This document shows positions 55,378-64,000 of a stretch of 64,000 nucleotides of DNA, in pieces. The notes under the pieces are model-generated. The model saw nothing but the letters and a program-made list of their open reading frames with translations. It searched no databases and had not been told where the DNA came from. Every line of letters begins with the position of its first letter. Positions within the stretch are counted from its first letter, which is position 1. The DNA comes from Micrasema longulum. Its lineage: Eukaryota > Arthropoda > Insecta > Trichoptera > Brachycentridae. Where the stretch lies: positions 62,001 to 126,000 of the forward strand of contig JAGVSM010004290.1 in the NCBI GenBank assembly GCA_022494885.1, read 5' to 3'. The position numbers were made by a program, and so were the translations under genes.

Positions 55378-58300
55378 CTGAAAAAGGGTAAAAAAATATT
55401 TTAAAATAACAGCATTTTTAAAATTTTATAAAATAAAATATCAAAGTGTAGAGAAATTATACACTACTGTCTACAAGAAACAACATACTTTCTTAGGGTA
55501 ATTGGGTATTAGGATATTACATGGTTAAAATAATGTACTTATTTTTTTATTTCATTACATGTTTTTATTGTGTACCACATCTATGTATTAAGCATTTAAG
55601 TTTGAGGCCGGTTTGAAGAGTTGGTTAAGAAGTTTGTTTAATATGGTGTTGTACACATAACTATATATGTTTTCATGTAAAAGCCGAATGCCGAATAGGC
55701 GTTTGATATCATTTATTGAAATGACTTCAAATGTGAGTTCAAGTTTACCGTTTGCAAAGCCGGCACAGAATGAATAATTGGAAGTGAAGTGGGAAAAAAA
55801 ATCCCTAAATGACCAGATACAAGTCAACTGGTCCACAACTGGCATCTTGACCATTGCTAACTCTTCTGTTAGTCGATTGTTCTCATCAAATCCCCACCCC
55901 ACTACCTAAAATAAAAATAAAAGCACATGTTATAAAAGTTTAATGATATAGAAATAAGTATTTATTCTGTAGCACTAAATATGAACAAAACTCTTTCCTG
56001 TATCGTTCTTGCTCTAACTATAATGGTGTTAATTTATTAGTAAATATATGGTTCAATCATCATCATGCCTAATATGTTGGATCGTGGTCCCGTGGTTAGT
56101 GTCACAGACTTGGATCAGAGGTCCGAAGTAAGGACTGCGCTCTACTGTATACAATAATTATAATATTGTCAGTTCAAAATACGGCCATATTTGTGAGAAT
56201 CAGACATTCAAATTACTGGGTTTTATACAAACATTACAATGTTTACTTGAGCATTGCAAAGTTGGCAATCTCCAAAATTAAATGAATTATTTCACTATTT
56301 CATCACTAGTTACAGATAAACTATTAACTGGTGATAATAAAAATTTGAAATGATAAAAAAATGTTGAACCTACTATTGTATCAGATTTTTGTGATTTGCT
56401 CAAAATAAAGAAAAATGGATTTTGCGGGACTTGCGAATAGTACCCTCATATATCCACACACATTTCGACCCTGATAATGAACGTTGTAATGTGATCCAAA
56501 ACTTCATAAATGAGTGCGAACGATACTTGGCATAATATCCCAGAAAAACTTATTGTGCATCACTTAAATATGTTCCAACTCAACATAAATTTGGTATTAT
56601 TTATATGAAAAAAACTTACTGATCCTTCTTTTCCTACGACATAAGAAAGATCTGATTCGTAATCCTTCCATAAACATATTGGCCGCACAACATTAGAGTA
56701 CTCGGATGGTTTTGTAAATTTTAGTATGGCCAAATCCGCAAAGAAGTTGCTCGCGTTGTACTCAGGGTGCACATATATTTTGCGGACCTGTAATTATTAG
56801 GAAAATGGCAACATTATTAGAAAGTTATCAAATAAATGCCATATCTTTTTTCCTGTAAGTACCTACCGACTCAACACTTTTTAAAAACAGCAAATTAAAA
56901 AATGAAAGAAAATACTGATAAAATAAGGATAAAATATCTAGAAATTAGTGTTGTTATACTTTTGTTATTATGATATTATAACATTATGATGAAAGCAAAT
57001 AGGTGCTTGTAAATAAAACATTGTGTATTAATTTGAATGTGGAATAACTGTAATTTGAAATAAAAAACAAAAGAATGTCTAAAAACACAGCTAAAATAAA
57101 TGTACTGTATTGCATGTGAAATTTGTGTTTAAATATTCTAATGTGTTAGATTCTCTTCATCAGTAATAAATTGACATATTTTTAACGGGAAAGTAGTTCT
57201 ACACGCGCGCTCGACAGGCTCTTATTGGCGGGAAGGATAGAAATACCCTGGCTCCACTTTAAAGGTAGATCTACTTTATCATTTTATTCGAGTATTTTAT
57301 GTTAACGCTTCAATATGTTTTAAATTACACACATACATCTATAAAAAGTAAGATAAGCTGTCGTTTCATTATTCATTATTCATACTCTTGCACGTCTCTT
57401 ATGAGAAACATGAGAGCTGAAATCTAGCTTTGGACAAACCTAAAAATTATGAAATAAATCTGTGGCTAGATCTAAAGGGGCCGATGTCGTCAATCATAAT
57501 ATTACAGGAGAGTAATTTATCAGCCATTTGTGGCGGTATAATGAACGGTGTGCCGTGTTTATTAACGAATATTAATAAAAAAACATTGCCATATACTTTA
57601 TGTATGTGTGTATAAAATAGTTAAATATATGTTGTTTTTTTTATTAAGGCTGTAGTCTGGTAAAACGCACGCAAAATGAAGAAATCATACGATTTTGCTG
57701 AACGATGTATGATGATTGTGATGAAAGTTTTTTGAATATTTATTTTTAATCGCGCAGTAATAAAAAAATTTAAAAAAAGAATTGGATAAAAACAATATTT
57801 TTTAAAGGTATACTTAAAAGTTTTATGTAACTAAAATATAATTACTTTTAGACTGGATTGAACTAAATTGAACTAAATTTTGCTGTAATAATTTGAAATT
57901 GAACATGAAAGTGGCCGAAGCAAAATCTCAATTTTTTTATTTTTAAAAAGAAATACAAGCATTTTAAATCAAAATCATTTTTGTGAAATTTTCCTTTATT
58001 TCTACGTAAAATTATGCCTTCGGTAATACTTGAAAAAAAAAAAAAAATTTCTTGAAATATTTTAGTTGAAACCTTTATTTATAGAATTGTATTCTCTTTT
58101 TTTTTAAAGAAGATAATTCTGGTTGTGATATTCAATTTCTAACAATATCTTATTTACGTTTTTATTACCTTCATACCTGCCCTTACCGGTACTGATACTG
58201 TCTTTTATTTCTAAATACTGTATTTTTCAATTTTTTTGTTGTTTATGTACTCATTTTTTTAATAATTTATATGCATGTAAAAGCCTTGTGAGCGTAAAAA

Positions 58301-61300
58301 ACTTAATAAATATATATTTTTTAAATCTGTCATCAAAAGGTAACTTGTTTTACTAGTTTTCTGAACAATTTTTGAAAGGTATTGCCGGTGCAGTGACGAT
58401 TTGCTTACAAACATTATTTGCACTCCCTCGGAGGCCTTGCGAAGGTTGAACTTTCCCAGGTAGATAGTGAGAGTTTGAGCGTTGACGGATCGCTGGGTTG
58501 AGGTTCTGGTTACACAGTGTGCTGCAGTCAGCACATGGGACAAGCTGACGAGGGAACCACCACAGATGTATTTGCTGTCGACAGTCTGGAAGGAAAATAA
58601 ACATTTGGATTTATTATGAATTATTGAATCAGCAAGTTTGGAGATGTGAAATTTTCGATCCAAAACCGGAAATAAATCTGCATGAGGAACATATTGTAGA
58701 ATGGGGAGGAAACGAAGGGGGTACTGGATTGAACATATCAACAGAATGGCGGAAAACAGACTTCCACGTATCGCACTTCAAGGGAAATCCCGAAGGAAGA
58801 AGACTCCCGGGCAGACCCTCGAAGTGGTTGCGCAATAGCTGGCCGTCGGCAACCAAAGAGGAAATAGTGTCATAAACAGATTAAAAAAGATGAGGTCATT
58901 CTTTTGTAACGATAATATCAGTTTAAAACTGAGTCAAATATGATCAAGTGCTATGTGTGGTCGGTTCTTTTATATGGTTCGGAAGCGTAGACCTTAAGGG
59001 GAATTCCATGAATCTGTTAGAAGCATTCGAAATGTGGTTACACCGCAGAATGCTTCGCATATTATTTGTTTTAATATAAACATCATTGGAAGAATGACGG
59101 AAGAGAGAGGGCTTGATAGAAACTTATAAGATACTCAATAACTACTATAACTGCCCTCTGCATGAGATGTATCAATTAAATCCCAACACAAATTTACAAG
59201 GTCATAACTGGAAGCTCTATCGTCCCCAATTCCACCTCAATCCCAAGAAAAACTTCCTTTCCAGCAGGGTAGTTTCAGACTGGAATAAGTTGCTAAGTCT
59301 AATTGTCCATTCCAATTTGGTCAACCAGTTAAAAAACAGTTTGGATACTTTTTTAAAGAAAAAAGAACTTTGAAAAAAAGCAGTACACGAGATAAAGGAG
59401 CATCAGGCTGCCTGCCTATAACCAATAATAATAATAATAATATCATGGACTGAGATGGGGACAAACTCAGAGGTCTTACAAAGAGCCGATAATGAAAGAG
59501 AACGCTTGTTGAATGTGAAGATTTAGAAAATTTCCCATCTCACAATCAATCTCACATTTACTGGGTGGAGAGAAATACCGTCTGCTCCAAACAATTTTAA
59601 CTGGCAAAATTGATGCTCACCAAGTAGCCGGTAGAAGGCAAACATCCTGACGTGCAATATGGGAGATTAGACCGGAATAGTACGAGTAGAAGAATTGCTC
59701 TGGATAGCGCAAGATAGGAGATATTTGTCTCAGTAATAACTAACATTGGACCTGACACGAAACGCGGAGACGAAGAAGAATCCTTTATAAAAAAATATAT
59801 CGGTAATAATTAATTGATTATTTATTCGCCTCGTGGTCTAATGGCCTACGCGTTTGCCTATCATGCAAGAGGTCTCAAGTTTTATTTCTGATATGGTTGA
59901 CGTGAAATTAATATTTGTTTAAAAATATGTTTTTCCCTTTAAAATTTCATAGTTCCTTGCACTGACATTTTTATTATTAGAATATTTAAACATCATCGTT
60001 CCCTTTTCGCACCGAATGGTGCATAGGGCACTGCATTGGTACAGCAATCGCGGCGTACCTTGATATTTTTTTAGTTACATGAAGGTAAGATGATCAGTCT
60101 TACGCTTCAGGTAACCAGTCTAGGGACTATGAAATATTCTAGTGTGAAAATACCCTTTTAAATAAATGTTTCATATCAACCATGTTGAGAATCGAACCCG
60201 AGACCTCTTGCATGGCAGGGTAACGCGCTGACCATTACACCACGAGGTCGACTAATCGAGAATATTTAACAATACAATGAAAAGTATGTAAATAAAACCT
60301 TAAACTAAAAAAAATGTTTGAAAATTTAACTATTTTATGAAGTAAGTACTTTGTGCAGAACATACCATAGAGTGTACTTAATTGATGTTATAATTTGTGT
60401 GTATATGTAGCTAATCTGAAAACTGATTTTTTGGTGTTGTTGAAAAAATTTTAGGTACCTGGGATTGATAAAGAGCAACATGCCACGGCCATTGTCCTTG
60501 CTTGGCAAGCTGACCGCTCACTATCAGTGGAGTCGCTTGTGTTGCTACAACACCGCAAGACTGAAAAAATAATTAAATAGTAATTAAATGACAATATTTT
60601 GTAGTACGATCTTATGTTTGCAGATCAATACTAGAATTTAACCTCTAAAGATTTCATTTTGAGACTAGTAAGTATCTCAACGGAAAAGAGAATAATTCTT
60701 AAGATAGATGACTTAACCAACATGAGGAAATTATTGAGGAATGTGGAAATCTAGGCATTTACAGGGTTTATGACCTGCTATTGGCTGGTTTAAGTTATCA
60801 CTTTACACATTGTGTACCTTACATTCATTATTTTGCCATATGTTTAAACATCCACATTTCCTTAAGTCTTCCATCTGTTTGTGACTTTTATATCAACACA
60901 TTTTTCAAAAGTTGGACTACAGGCTGGAACTGGGTGACTGCGTTGAGCTGACTTGGTTCGGCTGACTGGGCGTTACCACGGCCTGTGGTCTATTTATAGA
61001 CCACGTTCCTTTGTTCTTCATGTCTCCATGGCGTGAATGTACTGCAGGACGTTGCTCTTATGTAGACATACGTTTTACGTGCAATACTGTTAGTCTGGCA
61101 GAATATAATGTATTGTATTCAATATTAAACATAATTAGTCAAAACTTACTTTAAGTGGTTAGAGTTGAATTTTCAATTTCTATGTAGGTACTTACTTCAT
61201 TTTCCTCATCAAGCCTAGAGTGTGGCGGAGTGGGGTAGATCTTGGAGTCTTCAGGTATCTTGTGGTCTCCTTGGAAGTAATCATTAGATGTAGATGTACC

Positions 61301-64000
61301 ACTATTCCTTATTGGTTTTCTGGTCGTAGAACTTGGTTCCACACTAAAGGAAGAGCAGTAAAAAAAAGTTTCATTGCCAATATGTAATTGTTTTACTAAC
61401 CTAAAAACAATATGTTTATTTCCGTTAAAAAACTATCTCAAATTCATGTAAATCAAATGAATAAAAAAATATGAGATAATGTCGACAATGGCTGAGGTAC
61501 AGTGTACAGTCTGCCAAAAAGAAAAAGAAATTGATTGAAGGCATTGGTGGTGCCATGATTTTTATCTCATGATAACACTTAAAAAGTAACAGAATGTTAC
61601 AACACGACAGTTAAAATTTGGTGATTCAGTCAGTTGTTATCTGATATTTATTTCTCATACTTTTGAACTGAGTGTATATAATATATTTATGCCTTGATTG
61701 TGGATGCAGTCATCTCATCTGTGTCATTCTCCTCACTGCTGAGAGTCGAGACCATCCCGCCTCTGTCTTCAACAAATTATGAATTGTCTTCCGACCCTCA
61801 GCAACCACTGATGTTCTTATGACATCCTTGATTTGATCAGTCCATCTAATGGGGGTCTTCCTCTCCCTCTACTTTCTTTGACCCCTCACATAATTATGAA
61901 TTTTTCAAGACTGCTATCAATTCATCAGGTTATGTGTCTGAAAAACCTGAAGATGGAGGATAGTCAGTCATCTACGTTCAGCTCTTTTAGACACAGTCTT
62001 AAATGTTGGCAATAAGTTCTATGTATAATACATTGCAAAATGATCCAGAAAATGACTATTATAAGTATCTGAGATGCTCTGGGATCTACAAATTTCACTA
62101 AAATGTAACTAATGTAACCAAGCAATTTCAGTAGGTTATTTAAATGTTCCAAATCTGTGTTCAATCTTTTTTCTTACTCTATTTGATCAGTATCAGTCAT
62201 GTCGTCATAGTCTCCACTGTCGAGATGCGGCAATCCTCGGTGTGTTTGAGTTCCAGTGGAACTCGTTTGTGGTCTCCTGGAAGATCTTCCATCATTGGAG
62301 TTGATTGGGGATAATGGAACTATCCTTGTTGATGAATGCTCAAACCTGAATTATAACGTAAAAAAACAATTATTTGAGTATTTTTAGAACATCGCAAATC
62401 TGTTAATACCAAATATTATTACATTGATAAATAAATAAATGTTTATGGCAATAATTTTCGATAATTTATTATAGTTCCATTTTTATAAAAAATACTGAAG
62501 CGAAGTATATTAATAAGGGGAGTCTACCTCCATTAAGTAAAAATAAAAATCATTAGATTCTGAAAAATAAATCGGGAGATCAGCCCAATCATTGTACGTT
62601 AGTGGAAGTTGTTCCTCAGAGGCTGTAACATGGAGAGGGGGGGGGGCTTCACGAGTTATTAACTTCACGATTCATTATTGCCATCCGGCCAGATTTGTAG
62701 ACCACTCAAAAACCATTGAGGGGGTAATTGTGTCAAAAAAGTTAACAATTGTTTAAAATTTCATAGATAAAACCATTTCCGTATTGTAATTTATTCTCCC
62801 AAAATTGGCATGTACCTAAAAATTTGTAGGGTTGGCAAAGCTGCTCGCAGTTATAGAGAGCACATGGAGGGAAAACAATTCTAGCCCCATGTTTACTGTC
62901 AAAGGCGTTTTTTTTAAATACTTCTCTAAGCTTACCCTGCATTCCCAGGTGTCCTTGATGGAGGATATTGTCTTCTTAATATTGTTGTGGTACCCTGATT
63001 ACTGAAAAAATAATCACACGTATTTAAAAAAATACACAAAAATAAAATATAAATTGAAGGAGGAAATCCTAATTTTTCATTTTCAGCCAGTGTTTTGTTG
63101 TTTTTAATTTGTGAAAAGACTATTAAATATGTCAAAAAATAAAAAAAATAATTTTGTATCTTATTATCAGAGCTGTGATTTTTAAAATTACTCTGCACCT
63201 GACGTCACAAGTTCTCGTCGGAGAATTCCGCTGATTGGTGAGTTGACTTCCCGGAAACCGGAAATCCATCACAGCACTCTATCATTGGTTTATCTGAGTA
63301 AACTTAGTTCAAAGTAGTTCATCATTTTTATTAATCGTTTCATACATTTTCAAGAAACTTCACCATACAATCAAATATGCTTTAATTTTGACCGCATGTA
63401 AGAAAACAATTCGATTTCCCTTAGCACTAAACATCATAATGGAGTTGTTTTCAATTTTTCCACCCCCCTCTCCCACCAGTTTTTCCTTTCAGACAACATT
63501 ACATCAAAAAATAAAATGCTGGAACGCTGTTTTGGAAGGAATAAGTGAAATATCTTTTAAACTTACGGATATTCGTGACTGTTAACAGGGCGGCTTGTTG
63601 ATCTTCTATCATTATAAGAGCTGTCATAGAATGTATCTTGCGCTGGGGTGTCTGTGGTACTCTTGCGAGGAGTGTCCCTATTACCACCTCGAATATCACC
63701 ATTACCTAAAGAACCCCTTCCAAAATTGTCTGCGTAAACATCTCTACCATTTCCCCGCGAATTTTGATTAAAAATCGAAGTCCCCTGTGGCTCACGTACA
63801 GAAAAGCCGTCATCCTCGTTTACATTTCCCGTAACTGGATATCTACTATCCCCGGTATCTGATCTATGGACATTTCCGGTAGCGTAAATTTCTCTATGGT
63901 TACTCCGACTGCCGGCATTTTGAGTTCCGCTATTACCCGTTCTTGAATTTTGTCCGTTATAATTAACCATACCGTCGTTTTGATTATCATAATTTCCTTG
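55166..64000 (-). CDS. S1 serine protease with low-complexity N-terminal region (5' incomplete)
   Basis: Minus-strand join of 64000-63567, 63001-62936, 62345-62178, 61343-61196, 60560-60459, 58585-58409, 56787-56620, 55905-55749 and 55377-55166: 543 codons plus TAA. All GT/AG with consistent phases. The first 272 codons are an Asn/Gly/Ser/Thr/Asp-rich linker region. From [20 protein letters not shown] on, it is a chymotrypsin-fold domain with all catalytic residues: His (LTAAHC), Asp (FFADLAIL), Ser (CNGDSGGG). The domain resembles insect gastrulation-defective-like / non-clip hemolymph proteases, a label given with moderate confidence. Odd points: no Arg/Lys before IVSG, Ser at chymotrypsin position 189, and VSIS in place of VSWG. 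The signal peptide and any N-terminal domain are outside the window. Confidence 0.9.
55749..55905 (-). CDS. Serine protease exon, VVGWG to CAGFANG
   Basis: Acceptor TATTTTAG, donor GTAAAC, 157 nt. Starts [10 protein letters not shown] and has three cysteines, including CAGFANG ahead of the active-site loop. Confidence 0.92.
56620..56787 (-). CDS. Serine protease exon with catalytic Asp
   Basis: Acceptor AATTACAG, donor GTAAGT, 56 codons, phase 0 both ends. [20 protein letters not shown] contains the Asp; RPICLW holds the conserved Cys. Confidence 0.92.
56788..58408. other. Serine protease intron with repeat F
   Basis: AT-rich. 57680-58010 is the inverse of 36060-36440. The ORF at 57430-57615 has no family resemblance. 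Confidence 0.5.
57680..58010. repeat. Interspersed repeat F copy, inverse of 36060-36440
   Basis: TTTTTAATCGCGCAGTAATA, AACAATATTTTTTAAAGGTA, TTGAACATGAAAGTGGCCGA and AAAAGAAATACAAGCAT match that region on the opposite strand. Confidence 0.6.
58409..58585 (-). CDS. Serine protease exon with catalytic His
   Basis: Acceptor CCTTCCAG, donor GTAAGC, 59 codons. Begins [20 protein letters not shown], then AAHC and [18 protein letters not shown]. The donor was chosen to keep phase 0 with the next exon. Confidence 0.9.
58625..59065 (+). mobile_element. RTE-like LINE fragment, degenerate
   Basis: 58680-58875 has a frame with [20 protein letters not shown]. After breaks, 58939-59055 reads like [14 protein letters not shown] and [13 protein letters not shown]-tail motifs. 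The motif order shows a rearranged or composite remnant. Confidence 0.6.
59090..59450 (+). mobile_element. CR1/L2-like LINE 3' end with (AAT)n tail
   Basis: Frame [20 protein letters not shown], then [20 protein letters not shown], ending FLKKKEL and an (AAT)n microsatellite (59428-59442). Related to 30245-30640. Confidence 0.7.
59825..59935 (+). mobile_element. tRNA-derived SINE, family B head
   Basis: TCGCCTCGTGGTCTAATGGC with GCAAGAGGTCTCAAGTTT and TGGTTGACGTGAAAT. tRNA-like and truncated. Confidence 0.6.
59996..60252 (-). mobile_element. tRNA-derived SINE, family B (full-length-like)
   Basis: Minus strand starts GTCGACCTCGTGGTGTAATG, B box GGGTTCGATTCTC, ends with the ATGGTGCATAGGGCA block. 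Matches 18157-18413 end to end. With the + copy at 59825 it forms an inverted SINE pair. Confidence 0.75.
60459..60560 (-). CDS. Serine protease exon at domain start
   Basis: Acceptor TTTTTCAG, donor GTACCT, 34 codons, phase 0. [20 protein letters not shown], then [14 protein letters not shown]. Contains the linking Cys and the position of zymogen activation. Confidence 0.9.
60685..60870 (-). repeat. Interspersed repeat C copy
   Basis: Reverse orientation: TCTAGGCATTTACAGGGTTT, TGACCTGCTATTGGCTGG, CACTTTACACATTGTGTA. Confidence 0.55.
61196..61343 (-). CDS. Serine protease linker exon
   Basis: Acceptor CCTTTAG, donor GTAAGT, 148 nt. [20 protein letters not shown] through RLDEENE: polar and proline-rich, no fold visible. 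An alternative short-intron reading is not needed. Confidence 0.8.
61690..61990 (-). mobile_element. RTE-type LINE fragment
   Basis: The minus strand has degenerate frames resembling the endonuclease/RT C-terminus of RTE elements (an [19 protein letters not shown] run and [10 protein letters not shown]). Broken. Confidence 0.45.
62178..62345 (-). CDS. Serine protease linker exon
   Basis: Acceptor TAATTCAG, donor GTAAGA, 168 nt. [20 protein letters not shown] through [11 protein letters not shown], disordered and acidic at the end. Confidence 0.8.
62936..63001 (-). CDS. Serine protease small linker exon
   Basis: Acceptor TTTTTTCAG, donor GTAAGC, 66 nt. [20 protein letters not shown]. Its phases fit both neighbours exactly. 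Confidence 0.75.
63170..63450. repeat. Interspersed repeat D, copy 2 (uninterrupted)
   Basis: Contiguous version of the sequence split by a SINE at 760-1200, in an intron of the protease gene. Confidence 0.55.
63567..64000 (-). CDS. Serine protease Asn/Gly-rich exon (cut by window end)
   Basis: Open to the window edge, donor GTAAGT at its 3' side, two bases into a Pro codon. At least 144 codons of Asn, Gly, Asp, Ser and Arg-rich sequence ([20 protein letters not shown] at the edge). The frame is open through position 64000, so the exon continues upstream. Confidence 0.85.

Noticed and set aside
1..64000. CRISPR array, operon or phage-like system
   Set aside because: All coding evidence is spliced and animal-like. 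The only regular spaced repeats are the 29-bp minisatellite, whose units are contiguous without spacers.

Overview
The window is eukaryotic, AT-rich and intron-rich, and is most likely an insect chromosome. The evidence is four spliced genes with animal family identities, AG/GT splice signals, and introns and spacers full of decayed insect-type transposons: CR1/jockey-like and RTE-like non-LTR elements, Penelope-like elements, mariner- and pogo-like DNA elements, MITEs and tRNA-derived SINEs. The insect order cannot be settled from the sequence alone. There are no CRISPR arrays or operons.

Layout. (1) 4093-19042, + strand: the 3' six exons (897 codons plus stop) of a large, mostly disordered, Ser/Lys-rich protein I do not recognise. 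Its first exons lie upstream, probably outside the window. A probable long 3' UTR runs to about 23.0 kb. (2) 27482-38311, + strand: a complete four-exon AIFM3-type gene (Rieske domain plus FAD/NAD oxidoreductase, 578 aa). (3) 45210-53636, - strand: a complete six-exon DNAJC22 (wurst) gene (TM2 domain, several membrane segments, C-terminal J domain, 362 aa). (4) 55166-64000, - strand: nine exons of a secreted-type S1 serine protease with a long low-complexity N-terminal region, truncated by the window end. All exon junctions were read by hand. Phases agree at every junction, and each joined frame is open to its stop.

The rest is repeat-derived or featureless AT-rich DNA. The most interesting signals are minimal hammerhead-ribozyme-like motifs linked to a GIY-YIG Penelope-like element, and a second family of GAAAC(C/T)GGT(C/A) motifs including a head-to-head pair in AIFM3 intron 1. 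Others are several terminal-inverted-repeat elements, a 29-bp minisatellite split by a SINE next to a DNAJC22 splice site, a CpG-saturated coding exon in gene 1, and a serine protease lacking the usual Arg-Ile activation site and carrying Ser at position 189.

The four genes are not an obvious pathway. AIFM3 and DNAJC22 are convergent, and DNAJC22 and the protease are tandem on the minus strand. I found no convincing new multi-gene system. The novelty here is in the uncharacterised gene 1 and the repeat-borne RNA motifs.
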